From CAWBQO01 sp963790965 (GTDB lineage: Bacteria > Bacteroidota > Rhodothermia > Rhodothermales > DASSAV01): a stretch of DNA of 64,000 bases. Of the stretch, positions 6,289 to 15,104 are shown piece after piece. The DNA lies in the NCBI GenBank assembly GCA_963790965.1, contig CAWBQO010000003.1:124001-188000 (forward strand), read 5' to 3'. A program made the translations under genes and the position numbers. Position 1 is the first letter of the stretch, and each line of letters begins with the position of its first letter. The notes under the pieces are model-generated. The model did no database searches, was not told the DNA's origin, and was given only the letters and a program-made list of their open reading frames with translations.

Positions 6289-7801
6289 TGCGAGCGCGAA
6301 GACGTTCGACCGTCCGGCCTTTCAGAAACTCCTCGCCTACGTCCAGGCGAACAGGCGTTCAGTAGACGAACTGCTCGTCGTGAAGTGGGATCGGTTCAGC
6401 CGAGATGCAACCGGAGCGCTCGGCATGATCCGCACGCTGGAGGGCTACGGCGTCAACGTGCAAGCCGTCGAGCAGCCCATCGACCGGCACGTTCCCGAGC
6501 AGCTCATGATGCTCGCCATCTACGTGGCCGCTCCCGAGGTGGAGAACAGGCGTCGTTCGCTCGCCACGAAGTCAGGCATGCGCCGGGCGATGAAGGAAGG
6601 CCGTTGGGTGAACGCGGCGCCGGTCGGATACAAGAACAGCCGCGACGAGAGCGGGAGGGCCTTACTCGTTCCCGGTCCTCTGGCCGATTACGTGCGCCTG
6701 GCCTTCCAGATCGTAGCGGATAACCCGGCGCTTCCGATTGACGAGGCGATGCGGCGCACGAACCGTGAGGCCAGAAAGCAGGGACTCAAGGCCTATGCGA
6801 GCCGCACACGTTTCCACGTGCTGCTGCGCAACGAGCTCTACGCCGGGCGCATACGCATACCGGGATGGCAGCAGGAGCCCGAGGAGGTAGTCCGGGCCGT
6901 GCATGAGCCGCTCGTCTCGGAGCACCTCTTCGAGCGCGTTCAGCAGCGGTTCAACAGGCCTAAGAGTGCCGGAGGGCGCAAGTGGAAGACGATGCCAGAG
7001 CTGCACATGCGGGGGCATGTCTTGTGCTTGCACTGCGGAGAGCCTCTTACGGGTAGCGGGTCGAGAGGCAACGGAGGGAGGTACTTCTACTATCATTGCC
7101 ACCGGTGCAACCGCGTGCGCGTTCGTGCCGAGGCGATGCACGAGGCGTTCCGGCGCTACCTGTGGCACGTCCAGCTGCCGGAGGAGGTACGGGAGCTGTA
7201 CCGCCATATCGTCCGCGACCTTAAGCAGAGCGAGGAGGACGGATGCAGAAGGAGAAGCGCACAGCTTACCACGCGGATAGCTGAGTTGGAGGAGAAGCTC
7301 TTCTCGGTGGACGAGGCGTACATCGAGCGGCGCATCGAAGCGGACTCGTATGCACGCATGAAAGAGCGTTACGCGTCAGAGCTGCGCCAGGCAAGAGCCG
7401 AGCTAGCGGAGGCCGAGGAGATGGCAAAAGGCTTTGCTGCGAAGCTGGAGTTTGCCGTCTCCTTGCTGTCGGATCTCGCGAGGATCTATGAGGGAGCGCC
7501 GGTAGAGGCACGCCGGGAGATGCTGGTTCGAATCTGGCCGGATCATCTGACGTTTGACGGCGAGAGCTTTCGAACCGAGCCGGGGAGCGACATTATCGGC
7601 CTTCTCGGGGCCGTAGGGGCCGAAAAGAGAAACGCCAGAAGCCCTGTGGCTCCTGGCGTCCCGTGTGGTACCGCGTACGGGATTCGAACCCGTGTTACCG
7701 CCGTGAGAGGGCGGCGTCCTGGACCCCTAGACGAACGCGGCTCGGCACATAGGCTCCTACAAACGTCATCGCTACAGCCGGGTTTCGGGGAGAACCCGTG
7801 A
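6146..7801 (+). CDS. Large serine recombinase with chimeric C-terminal tail
   Basis: This 551-residue product is a large serine recombinase that would integrate or excise the element. The start at 6146 gives the canonical N-terminal resolvase domain: MSKRAVIYSRVSTDEQ with catalytic Ser12, then GYSLRDQESRLREYC. The recombinase domain follows (about residues 150-280, VGYKNSRDESGRA). Next come a zinc ribbon (VLCLHCGEPLTGSG then HCHRC) and a coiled coil (TTRIAELEEKLFSVDEAYIE). Homologues normally end soon after the segment here reading IWPDHLTFDGESF. Instead the frame continues through the tRNA-Glu terminator and, antisense, the whole tRNA-Glu gene (about residues 507-532, GIRTRVTAVRG) to 7801. 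The last ~55 residues are therefore probably not native to the family and reflect integration beside the tRNA. Confidence 0.9.
   Translation: MSKRAVIYSRVSTDEQADRGYSLRDQESRLREYCRRSGITVAEHFQDDASAKTFDRPAFQKLLAYVQANRRSVDELLVVKWDRFSRDATGALGMIRTLEGYGVNVQAVEQPIDRHVPEQLMMLAIYVAAPEVENRRRSLATKSGMRRAMKEGRWVNAAPVGYKNSRDESGRALLVPGPLADYVRLAFQIVADNPALPIDEAMRRTNREARKQGLKAYASRTRFHVLLRNELYAGRIRIPGWQQEPEEVVRAVHEPLVSEHLFERVQQRFNRPKSAGGRKWKTMPELHMRGHVLCLHCGEPLTGSGSRGNGGRYFYYHCHRCNRVRVRAEAMHEAFRRYLWHVQLPEEVRELYRHIVRDLKQSEEDGCRRRSAQLTTRIAELEEKLFSVDEAYIERRIEADSYARMKERYASELRQARAELAEAEEMAKGFAAKLEFAVSLLSDLARIYEGAPVEARREMLVRIWPDHLTFDGESFRTEPGSDIIGLLGAVGAEKRNARSPVAPGVPCGTAYGIRTRVTAVRGRRPGPLDERGSAHRLLQTSSLQPGFGENP
7622..7659 (-). 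terminator. Terminator of tRNA-Glu
   Basis: Read on the minus strand, ACGCCAGGAGCC pairs with GGCTTCTGGCGT around a short ACAG-type loop, followed by a T-rich run (TTTCTCTTTT). It begins just past the tRNA CCA end and lies inside the opposing recombinase frame. Confidence 0.8.
7666..7741 (-). tRNA. tRNA-Glu (anticodon CTC)
   Basis: A full cloverleaf of 76 bases including an encoded CCA can be folded on the minus strand. The acceptor GCCGCGT pairs with ACGCGGT (G-U at the first pair). The D-arm starts GTCTAGGGGTCCAGGAC, the anticodon stem is CCGCC/GGCGG with loop CTCTCAC (anticodon CTC, decoding GAG), and the T-arm is ACGGG-TTCGAAT-CCCGT. A terminator follows at once. The element lies on its 3' side, a common integration geometry that leaves the tRNA intact. 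Confidence 0.95.
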
Positions 7802-7974
7802 ATTGTTGGCGGACACCCGCGCGGGAGATGCTTCGTAAAAAGATTGGAAACTAAGACAAGCCAGGAGCATTAGGCGCAAGTGCCTGATCCAGGCCCTGTT
7901 TGTAGGCCCCGAACGCCATCCGCGGCGCGGCGGGCCGCCTCCTACGACTCTTCTGATTACGCAAAAGCAAAGCA

Positions 7975-9045
7975 ATGTCTGTACGCCGGCGCATGCCTCA
8001 TTCACTATTCGGCCTCTTTACCGTAGCGCTCGTTGCCGTCTTTGCCCTCGTCTCGGGCTGCAAGGACGACTCGGCTGAAGCGGGCACGGTCGAAACCGTT
8101 CGCTATAATATCGGCGATCCGCTCCAGGATTCTTCTCTCGCCGCCGTCGTTACCTCGGACTTCGGCACGGACACCCTCACGACGGAGACCTACGAGGGCT
8201 GGTTCATGATGACCGTCCAGCAGAACCCTGCCATCCAGAACGACCCGAACATGAGCGCAGAGCTGCGCCGCTCGATCCTCGAACAGTTCATCCTCCAGCA
8301 CCTTATCCTCGGCGAAACGAACCGCCTCGGGCTTCAAGCCGACCCGAACGAGCGCGACCAGCAGTACAATGCCTTCCGCTCGCGCTTCCCGTCCGACGAG
8401 GAGTTCCGCAGATTCCTCGCGGAGCAGAACATCACGGAGGATTCGATCAAGGCGACCATCGACCAGCAGCTCAAGCTGAAGGCGCTTCAGGAGCGGTTCC
8501 TCGCCGAGGCGAAGAACCCGACCGAGAAGGAAATCGAGTCCTTCCGCAAAGAACGCTCGGATGAAGTGCGCGCTCGGCACATCCTCTTTCGCGTAGCTCA
8601 AGATGCCACGGCCGAACAGGATTCCGTCATTCGCACGCGCGCCGAAGGCATTCTCGACTCAGTTAAGGCCGGTCGCTCGTTCGAGGAGCTTGCGCGGCAA
8701 TACAGCGACGACGGCAGCGCCCGCTTCGGTGGCGACCTGAACTACTTTAATCGTGGGCAGATGGTCAAGTCTTTTGATAATGCCGTGTTTGCCCTCAAAG
8801 ACTCCGGCGACGTGACGAAGGATCTCGTCAAGACGCCGTACGGCTATCACATTATCCAGCTCATCGACAAGCGGACAGTTGCCCCTATGGATACTTCGCG
8901 CGCGCGCCAGATGATAGTCGACACCCGCCGCCGCGACGCCGTCGAGGCTCAGCTGGACCGGCTGCGCAAGCTCGCGACCGTTCGGCTGAACCCGAATGTG
9001 GTCCATGTCGACATCAACGCGCCACGCCCGGAAGACGATATGTAG
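7975..9045 (+). CDS. Parvulin-type peptidyl-prolyl isomerase lipoprotein (SurA/PpiC family)
   Basis: A 356-residue chaperone/isomerase. The N-terminus is a lipoprotein signal (SLFGLFTVALVAVFALVSGC) with the lipobox cysteine near residue 29, so it is probably anchored in the envelope facing the periplasm. Residues ~65-180 form the helical SurA-type N-terminal region (SAELRRSILEQFILQHLIL, FRSRFPSDEEFRRFLAEQ). A single rotamase domain spans ~195-300: VRARHILFRVAQ, SFEELARQYSDDGSARFGGDL and TPYGYHIIQLIDK are typical parvulin signatures. A C-terminal helix follows and the tail is acidic. Such proteins help fold outer-membrane proteins, which suits a genome with type IX secretion and many barrels. 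A strong terminator follows; it appears to be a single-gene unit. Confidence 0.92.
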   Translation: MSVRRRMPHSLFGLFTVALVAVFALVSGCKDDSAEAGTVETVRYNIGDPLQDSSLAAVVTSDFGTDTLTTETYEGWFMMTVQQNPAIQNDPNMSAELRRSILEQFILQHLILGETNRLGLQADPNERDQQYNAFRSRFPSDEEFRRFLAEQNITEDSIKATIDQQLKLKALQERFLAEAKNPTEKEIESFRKERSDEVRARHILFRVAQDATAEQDSVIRTRAEGILDSVKAGRSFEELARQYSDDGSARFGGDLNYFNRGQMVKSFDNAVFALKDSGDVTKDLVKTPYGYHIIQLIDKRTVAPMDTSRARQMIVDTRRRDAVEAQLDRLRKLATVRLNPNVVHVDINAPRPEDDM

Positions 9046-9070
9046 CCCGATCGCGCCAAGAACGGCTTTG

Positions 9071-9114
9071 CGACGCCGGCCTCGTCTTCGGACCGGGCCG
9101 GCGTCGTTCTTTTT
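9071..9114 (+). terminator. Strong rho-independent terminator
   Basis: A perfect 11-base stem, CGACGCCGGCC (9071-9081) with GGCCGGCGTCG (9096-9106), is followed by TTCTTTTT. It closes the isomerase gene. Confidence 0.9.
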
Positions 9115-9208
9115 ACGGCACCCTGGAGCAGACTGCATGATCCGATGTTAGACCGGTTGCTAAAGGTCGCCGGACGTGCCGGTGCGCCTTCCCTTTCGCT
9201 CTGCGGCC

Positions 9209-10102
9209 ATGTTGTACCGTTCCGTTGCTGATCTCGATTTTCGGTTGATAGATGTTCCTCCGCAGCCGGATCCCGGACGGGTGCTCCTGACTACGCCGAC
9301 GCATTTTGACATTCGCTACGTCATCAACCCTCACATGGAAGGCAACATCGGTGAGGTTGATGCCGGCCGCGCGCTAACGCAGTGGAAGTCGCTTCGAGCG
9401 GCCTATGTGGCACTCGGCATCGAGGTAGAGGTCCTGCAGGGCCAAGAGGATTTGCTGGACATGGTGTTCTGCGCCAATCAGTCGCTGCCGTTCATGGAAC
9501 CTGCATCGGGGGAATGCGGCGTGGTGCTGAGCGAGATGTATGCACCGCAGCGCCGGGGCGAGGTGGCGCACTTCCGAGACCTGTTCCAGCGGCTCGGCTA
9601 TCGCATCGAGCAGGTGTCGCTGGAGAAGGGCGGACACTTTGAAGGAATGGGCGACGCCATCTGGCACCCTGGTCGCCGGCTACTCTGGGGCGGACACGGC
9701 TTCCGCACGAGCGTGGATGCCTACGAGGAGATCGTACGTAAACTCCGCGTACCGGTCCTGCTCGTCGGCCTCGACGATCCGGACTTCTACCATCTGGACA
9801 CGTGCTTTAGTGCGCTCGATGAGGAAACGGTGTTCATCTTCCCCGGGGCCTTTGATCCGGAAGGCCTTGCGCTCGTGCGGCACTTCTTCAAGAGCGTCAT
9901 CGAGGCTCCTGAAGACGAGGCGCGCAGTCTTTTCGCCTGTAACGCGCACTGCCCGGATCGCAAGCACGTCATCATCCAGCAGGGATGCGAAGTGACCTCC
10001 GGCCTGTTGCGGGATCAGGGCTTCGAGATTGTCGAGGTAGATACGAGCGAATACCTGAAGGCAGGCGGCTCCGTGTTTTGCATGAAGCAAATGTTCTGGT
10101 AG
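9209..10102 (+). CDS. Amidinotransferase-superfamily hydrolase (DDAH/arginine deiminase-like)
   Basis: About 297 residues with the pentein-fold guanidine-modifying signatures: RYVINPHMEGN, VFCANQSLPF, KGGHFEGMGDAI (substrate-binding acidic residues and the Glu-Gly-Met-Gly-Asp turn), FYHLDTCFSAL (catalytic His region) and, near the C-terminus, KAGGSVFCMKQMF carrying the presumed nucleophilic Cys. Family members hydrolyse arginine or methylated arginines to citrulline, or transfer amidino groups; length and motifs favour a DDAH-like hydrolase, but the substrate cannot be read from sequence. ATG 9209 is preferred over an upstream in-frame GTG at 9176 because the conserved fold begins right after it. 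Cytoplasmic, with no signal peptide. It stands alone, convergent with the following barrel gene. Confidence 0.85.
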   Translation: MLYRSVADLDFRLIDVPPQPDPGRVLLTTPTHFDIRYVINPHMEGNIGEVDAGRALTQWKSLRAAYVALGIEVEVLQGQEDLLDMVFCANQSLPFMEPASGECGVVLSEMYAPQRRGEVAHFRDLFQRLGYRIEQVSLEKGGHFEGMGDAIWHPGRRLLWGGHGFRTSVDAYEEIVRKLRVPVLLVGLDDPDFYHLDTCFSALDEETVFIFPGAFDPEGLALVRHFFKSVIEAPEDEARSLFACNAHCPDRKHVIIQQGCEVTSGLLRDQGFEIVEVDTSEYLKAGGSVFCMKQMFW

Positions 10103-10153
10103 CGGCTTCCGTTCACGCGACCAGCCCGCAACCTTGCGCCCCGGCCGTTCCGG

Positions 10154-11518
10154 TCAGAACACCAGGCGCACACCGACCAGAGGCTCGAAGCGTCTTTGAA
10201 CGATGTAGCGCCGCAGGTCGTCGTTCTCGCCCACGCGCTCGTAGGTGTAGCGCGCGCGCAGTTGGACCGAGAAGGGACGCGCGGCGAAGTACTCGGTCCC
10301 GAAGACGAGGGCAGTCTCTGAACCCAGTTCGGAGAACAGGCTGAGGAAATCCGTCAGACCGCCGCGGTCCATGCCTACGTCGATGTTGAACGAGTCTGCC
10401 GAGCGCAGAAACAGGCGCAAATGGTACTCGCTCAGCTCCTGGCTTCCATAATGCCGCCGAAAGGAGTACCAGAACTCGAACCGCTCGAAAATCAGGAGCC
10501 GCAGTTCCGTCAGAACGTCGTTGCCCCCGACGGCATCCGCCAGCGAGACGCCCACGAGCGAGGCCCCTGGCTCTTCCGTCGCGGCGATGCGCGCCCGCGT
10601 GTTGCTGACGCTGTAAAAAGATCCGAGATAACCCGGGATGAAGGCGTCGCCATTGTAGTAGAGCGCGAACCGCAGGTTAAACCGCGCAAGGTCAACGAAA
10701 TTCGGACTGCCGATATCCGCGCCAAAAGCAATGCCGCTGCCGAACGCTCTATAGCGCGCATAAGAGAAGAATGGCCGCAACGACACCGTGCCCGAGCGCA
10801 GCGCGTCGATGCTGAGGTCCAGGTTGTACGCATCGAGCTTTGGGAGGCTGTCGGACCACGTCTGAATGTCCGTCACGTAGGACACGCTCGTTCGCAGTGA
10901 CCGCAGGCGCGCGCTCTTTGAATAGGGGAGCGGGAGAAAGGATACTTCGCCGCCGGTGAGGCCGTCAGGCAGCACATTGGAGGTAAAGCCCGACACTTGC
11001 AGTACCGGCCCGGCCACCGCGAACTCGGCACCTACCGTGCGGTCTTCCCATGCCGCATCCGTATTCAGAAAGTTGACGAGGTGGCCCGTTCCGAGTCGCA
11101 CACGCTCAAGCGGGCCGAGGCGCACGTAGATAGGCGTCCGGGTCTGCGGTGTGTAGCGCAAGGACTGCAACGCCCGGAGCGCATCGTATGGCTCGTTATA
11201 GTCGTCGTCGTAGATGCCGTACACGCCTGCATGGCCGGTCGTCTGAAGTCTGGCGGAGACGGTGGGCGTGAGGTGTTCGTACTGCAGACTGCCCGCCCAC
11301 CGCCACTGCGCGCCGATGAGCGAAGGGCCGGCGTGCAGGTTCAGGCTGTACGCGCTGTTCCACCATTCGTCCGGTGTCCACTCGCGCGGGTCATCGGACG
11401 AGCCGAAAGAGAGCGGCTGCGCGGCCGCTGCGCCCGCGCTCAGGAGCGGCAATGCGCATAGGGCGACGCGCAAGAGCCACGATAAACGGCAACCTTTGGT
11501 AACAGCCTGTAAGATCAC
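10154..11518 (-). CDS. Predicted outer-membrane beta-barrel protein
   Basis: Roughly 455 residues with a signal peptide (LSWLLRVALCALPLLSAGAAAAQ) followed by repeated amphipathic strands with alternating aromatic residues: SAYSLNLHAGPSLIGAQWRW, LQYEHLTPTVSARLQTTG, EFWYSFRRHYGSQELSEYHL, and a final strand ending VGVRLVF, as expected for barrel insertion. No specific family is recognised. The open frame begins at 11638, but its first ~40 residues are not signal-like; GTG 11518 gives a sensible signal peptide, while a start anywhere to 11638 cannot be excluded. It is divergent from the sodium symporter gene, so the two may share a promoter region and possibly function in uptake, though that is only positional. 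Confidence 0.75.
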   Translation of the reverse strand: MILQAVTKGCRLSWLLRVALCALPLLSAGAAAAQPLSFGSSDDPREWTPDEWWNSAYSLNLHAGPSLIGAQWRWAGSLQYEHLTPTVSARLQTTGHAGVYGIYDDDYNEPYDALRALQSLRYTPQTRTPIYVRLGPLERVRLGTGHLVNFLNTDAAWEDRTVGAEFAVAGPVLQVSGFTSNVLPDGLTGGEVSFLPLPYSKSARLRSLRTSVSYVTDIQTWSDSLPKLDAYNLDLSIDALRSGTVSLRPFFSYARYRAFGSGIAFGADIGSPNFVDLARFNLRFALYYNGDAFIPGYLGSFYSVSNTRARIAATEEPGASLVGVSLADAVGGNDVLTELRLLIFERFEFWYSFRRHYGSQELSEYHLRLFLRSADSFNIDVGMDRGGLTDFLSLFSELGSETALVFGTEYFAARPFSVQLRARYTYERVGENDDLRRYIVQRRFEPLVGVRLVF

Positions 11519-11664
11519 TATTACGCTATGTGCGTCTTGATTATGTTTAGGCGCGCACCTGCCGCCTCGGCGCGTGAACGGCCCTGATGGAAGACCGGTT
11601 GTGCAACTCGGCGCGCGGCCGCCTTTAACTCTCTGCAAGGTACGTCTCCACTCATCGAATTACT

Positions 11665-13488
11665 ATGCAGCTACTTGACTGGCTCATCATTCTGGCGTAC
11701 ATGATCTCTACGCTAGCGCTCGGGTTCTATCTCTCCCGACGGGCGTCCGGGTCGATGGAGGATTTCTTTGTGTCCGGCCGGTCGCTCTCCTGGTGGCTTG
11801 CCGGCGCGTCCATGGCGGCAACCACTTTCTCCATAGACACGCCGCTCTACATCGCGGGTGTCGTCGGTAGCCGCGGCATCGCGGGCAACTGGGAGTGGTG
11901 GTGCTTTGCCATCGGCCACGTCGCGATGATCTATCTCTTTGCCCGCCTCTGGCGTCGAAGCGAGGTCATCACGGATGCCGAGCTAATCGAGCTTCGCTAC
12001 GGCGGGCCTCCCGCTGCCATTCTCCGCGGCTTCAAGGCCTTTCTCTTCGCCGTCGTGTTGAACATGATACAGATTGGCTATGTCATGCTCGCGGCCGTCA
12101 AGGTGATCGACGGCCTCGGCATCTGGGCCGACCTAGGGTTTGCCGGTGGCGATCACGTGCTCGGAATGGATCCGAAACTGCTCTCCGTCATCGGCATCTC
12201 CGTCCTCGTGCTTCTTTATGCTGGATTCTCCGGACTCTGGGGCGTCGTGATTACGGACTTCTTCCAGTTTTTCCTCGGACTCTTCGGAGCAATCATCGTT
12301 GCCGTCTATGCCATCAGCGATCCGCGCGTCGGCGGCCTCGGGGGTCTCGTTCACAAGGCGCAGCTTCTTACCGACTTTGACGTGATGGCCTTTGTCCCGA
12401 TCACCCGCGATGCGGCCAAAGCCGCAGGGGGCGGCGGATGGATGGGGTTTGCCTGGAGCGCTTTCGCGGGCATCTCGGCCTCGACGTTCTTCGCCTATGT
12501 CTTCCTGCAGTGGTGGACTTTCCGCCGCAGCGACGGCGGCGGCGAGTTCATCCAGCGGCTCGTGGCGACGAAAGATGAAGATGAGGCCGAAAAGGCCGCG
12601 TGGTTCTTCAACATCGTCAACTACGTCGTTCGGACATGGCCGTGGATTCTCGTGGCGCTCGCCGCCGTAGTGCTTTATCCGAAAATGGAGGACCCGGAGC
12701 TGGGCTATCCGCGCATGATGATCGACTTCCTGCCCGTCGGCGTGCTCGGACTGGTGGTGGCCTCTCTCGTGGCGGCCTTCATGAGCACCGTTTCGACGCT
12801 TATCAACTGGGGCGCGTCCTATCTCACGAACGACTTCTACCGCCGCTTCATGAAACCGGACGCCACGCAGCGCCAGCTCGTTGCCGCCGGCCGCATCGCG
12901 TCCGTAATCATTACCGCGCTGGGCGCAGTCGCGGCGTTCTTCGCGGACGACGTGGCAACGGTCTTCCGCCTTGTCATCGCCATCGGCACCGGCCCCGGCG
13001 TGGTCTTGATTCTTCGCTGGTTCTGGTGGCGCATCAATGCGTGGGCGGAGCTGGCGGCGATGCTCGGAGGATTTGTGGTGGGCGTCCTCACGACGCTCCT
13101 GCCGGTCATCCAGATCGAGGACTTCGGGGTCCGTCTGATGGTGATTACCGGCATCACGTCGGTCATCTGGATCGTCGTCATGTTTGCGACGCCGCCTGAG
13201 AAGGAGGATGTGCTGGAGCGGTTCTATAGAAAGGTGCGTCCCGGCGGACCCGGCTGGCAGCGGCAGCAGCGCGCGACCGGACTGGAACCCCGCCAGGTGC
13301 TCGGCTTTGACTTCCAGCGAATCGTCGCCGCGGTGCTGCTTCTGTTTGGCCTCATGTTCTTCGTGGGCGGTGTGCTTCTGCTCACGTGGGGCTGGGCTAT
13401 TTCGATGGGCATCGTCACCGTCGTGGGATTTGTCTGGCTCGCTTACCTGCGCCGGCACACGCCGCCGTCGATTGTCTTTAACGGCTGA
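11665..13488 (+). CDS. Sodium:solute symporter (SSS family)
   Basis: A 607-residue polytopic membrane protein with about 14-15 hydrophobic helices. It begins with the characteristic MQLLDWLIILAYMISTLALGFYLSRRASGSMEDFFVSGRSLSWW, followed by a Gly/Ala/Ser-rich helix (SMAATTFSIDTPLYIAG) in which the Na-site residues of this family lie. The Phe/Trp-rich helices further on (FAYVFLQWWTFRRSDGGGEF) and LVASLVAAFMSTVSTLINWGASYLTNDFY are also typical. The C-terminal cytoplasmic loop is charged and two more helices follow. The family couples inward Na+ flow to uptake of sugars, amino acids, nucleosides or vitamins; the substrate cannot be assigned. It is followed after 33 bases by a Lon-N-type gene on the same strand. 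Confidence 0.93.
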   Translation: MQLLDWLIILAYMISTLALGFYLSRRASGSMEDFFVSGRSLSWWLAGASMAATTFSIDTPLYIAGVVGSRGIAGNWEWWCFAIGHVAMIYLFARLWRRSEVITDAELIELRYGGPPAAILRGFKAFLFAVVLNMIQIGYVMLAAVKVIDGLGIWADLGFAGGDHVLGMDPKLLSVIGISVLVLLYAGFSGLWGVVITDFFQFFLGLFGAIIVAVYAISDPRVGGLGGLVHKAQLLTDFDVMAFVPITRDAAKAAGGGGWMGFAWSAFAGISASTFFAYVFLQWWTFRRSDGGGEFIQRLVATKDEDEAEKAAWFFNIVNYVVRTWPWILVALAAVVLYPKMEDPELGYPRMMIDFLPVGVLGLVVASLVAAFMSTVSTLINWGASYLTNDFYRRFMKPDATQRQLVAAGRIASVIITALGAVAAFFADDVATVFRLVIAIGTGPGVVLILRWFWWRINAWAELAAMLGGFVVGVLTTLLPVIQIEDFGVRLMVITGITSVIWIVVMFATPPEKEDVLERFYRKVRPGGPGWQRQQRATGLEPRQVLGFDFQRIVAAVLLLFGLMFFVGGVLLLTWGWAISMGIVTVVGFVWLAYLRRHTPPSIVFNG

Positions 13489-13521
13489 ACGGCATCCTTC
13501 TACGCATCAATCCCCGCCGCA

Positions 13522-14157
13522 ATGATCGAGTCAGGCCGGTTGCCGCTTTTTCCGCTCTCCCTCGTGATGTACCCGGAGGAGAAGGTGCCGCTGCACATCT
13601 TCGAGCCGCGCTACAAGGCTCTCATTGGCTATTGTCTGCAGGAAGATCAGCCCTTCGGCGTAGTGCTTTTTACGGAGGGAAAGCTGGCGGAGGTCGGTTG
13701 CACGGCCCGGGTTCATCAGGTTCTCAACCGGTACGATGATGGCCGACTCGACATTGTTGCGCAGGGAAGAAGCAGATTTCGCGTTGAGGGCCTCTACCAT
13801 GAACAACCCTTCCTGACTGCGGAAGTGGCCTTTCTGTCGGAACCGCGCGAAACGCTCGATGCCGACCTCAAGAACAGAGCCATCACGCAGCACATGCGCC
13901 TTCTCGAACTGGCCGGGCGAGAGCTTAGGCCGAGTGCCTATGAGGGAAAGGCCTATGTGTCCTACGTGCTTGCGCACAATGCCGGACTGTCGCCGCTGCA
14001 GAAGCAGGCGCTGCTGGAAATCGACGGCGAAAATGAACGGATAACGTACCTCGTCCGGCATTTTGAAGGACTGATCCCGGAAGTGGAACGCATGGGAGCT
14101 TTACGGGAGAAGATTCAGTCCAACGGGCACATCCGGGACTTTCCGCCCGTCCCGTAG
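13522..14157 (+). CDS. Lon N-terminal (LON substrate-binding) domain protein
   Basis: A 211-residue stand-alone LON-substrate-binding domain, without ATPase or protease modules. The opening PLFPLSLVMYPEEKVPLHIFEPRYKALIG is diagnostic. The RFRVEGL and FLTAEVAFL strands of the beta-barrel subdomain follow, then a helical C-terminal half (MRLLELAGRELRPSAYEGKA, LSPLQKQALLEIDGENERITYLVRHFEGLIPEVER). Such proteins are widespread, and their exact role, perhaps in protein quality control, is unsettled. It lies between the symporter and the MBL-fold hydrolase with gaps of about 30 bases, so transcription through 11665-15770 as one unit is plausible. Confidence 0.92.
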   Translation: MIESGRLPLFPLSLVMYPEEKVPLHIFEPRYKALIGYCLQEDQPFGVVLFTEGKLAEVGCTARVHQVLNRYDDGRLDIVAQGRSRFRVEGLYHEQPFLTAEVAFLSEPRETLDADLKNRAITQHMRLLELAGRELRPSAYEGKAYVSYVLAHNAGLSPLQKQALLEIDGENERITYLVRHFEGLIPEVERMGALREKIQSNGHIRDFPPVP

Positions 14158-14188
14158 TCGCGATCCCGCGCAGCAAACAACTCTCGCT

Positions 14189-15046
14189 ATGCCTGCCATA
14201 GGTCCTTACACGCTTCACCAGGTATCTGCCGGTCGTTTTCGGCTGGACGGGGGTGCCATGTTCGGCATCATCCCGAAGGTGCTCTGGGCCAAGAGGATGC
14301 CGCCGGACGAACGCAACCGCATCCCGCTTTCCATGCGCTGCCTGCTCCTCGAAAGCAGCGATCGCCTGATCTTGATTGATAACGGACTGGGGACGAAGAT
14401 CACGGACAAGTTCGCGAATCTGTACGCTGTTGACCAGGAAACCTCCAGTCTGTCCGGATCGCTCCGCTCGCTCGGTTTTGCACAAGAAGACGTTACGGAC
14501 GTCATCCTCACCCACCTCCATTTCGATCACTGCGGCGGCAGCACCGAGCGGCAGGACGGGCGGCTGCAGGTCGCTTTCCCGAATGCCACTTTCCACGTGC
14601 AGCGCACCCACTGGGATTGGGCGAGACGTTCCAATCCAAAGGAGCACGCTTCCTTTCTGGACGAAAACCTCGAACCCCTGGCTGCCTCGGGCCAGCTCAA
14701 TCTCCTTGATGGGGCGGGCGCGCTGCTGCCCGGTATCGATTTGATGCTCGTGAACGGACATACGGAAGCGCAGCAGATCGTGAAGGTGAGCGGTCCGGAA
14801 GGCGTGCTCGTCTACGTGGCCGACCTGCTCCCAACCACCGCCCATCTCGCCCCCGCCTGGACGATGGGCTACGACGTGCGCCCGCTTGTCACTATGGAGG
14901 AGAAGGCGCGGCTGCTCAGGCAGGCGGAGCAGGAGAACTGGAGCTTGTTTTTTGAGCATGATCCGGAGGTCGCCGTCGCTTCCGTCAGGTTGGGGGAAAA
15001 GGGCATAGAAACGGTAGGAGAACGTCCGCTCGGCGAGTTATTTTAA
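14189..15046 (+). CDS. Metallo-beta-lactamase-fold hydrolase
   Basis: A 285-residue MBL-fold enzyme. The metal-binding signature THLHFDHCGG is present (about residues 108-117), followed by the later His in VNGHTEAQQ, an Asp in VYVADLLPTTAHL and FFEHDPEVA near the end. The arrangement matches the lactonase/arylesterase-like MBL hydrolases rather than true beta-lactamases. There is no signal peptide, so it is likely cytoplasmic. It overlaps or abuts neighbouring genes on the same strand (next possible start 2 bases after its stop). The substrate is unknown; lactone hydrolysis is one family possibility. Confidence 0.9.
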   Translation: MPAIGPYTLHQVSAGRFRLDGGAMFGIIPKVLWAKRMPPDERNRIPLSMRCLLLESSDRLILIDNGLGTKITDKFANLYAVDQETSSLSGSLRSLGFAQEDVTDVILTHLHFDHCGGSTERQDGRLQVAFPNATFHVQRTHWDWARRSNPKEHASFLDENLEPLAASGQLNLLDGAGALLPGIDLMLVNGHTEAQQIVKVSGPEGVLVYVADLLPTTAHLAPAWTMGYDVRPLVTMEEKARLLRQAEQENWSLFFEHDPEVAVASVRLGEKGIETVGERPLGELF

Positions 15047-15104
15047 CTTGAGCGTCGGAGGATCCCCTTTCGCGTTTCCAGACCAAAGAACGAGAGAAGA
15101 GCCT

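Noticed and set aside
12133..13458. A 441-codon antisense frame in the symporter gene
   Set aside because: His/Asp/Arg-rich translation is the expected complement of membrane-helix codons.
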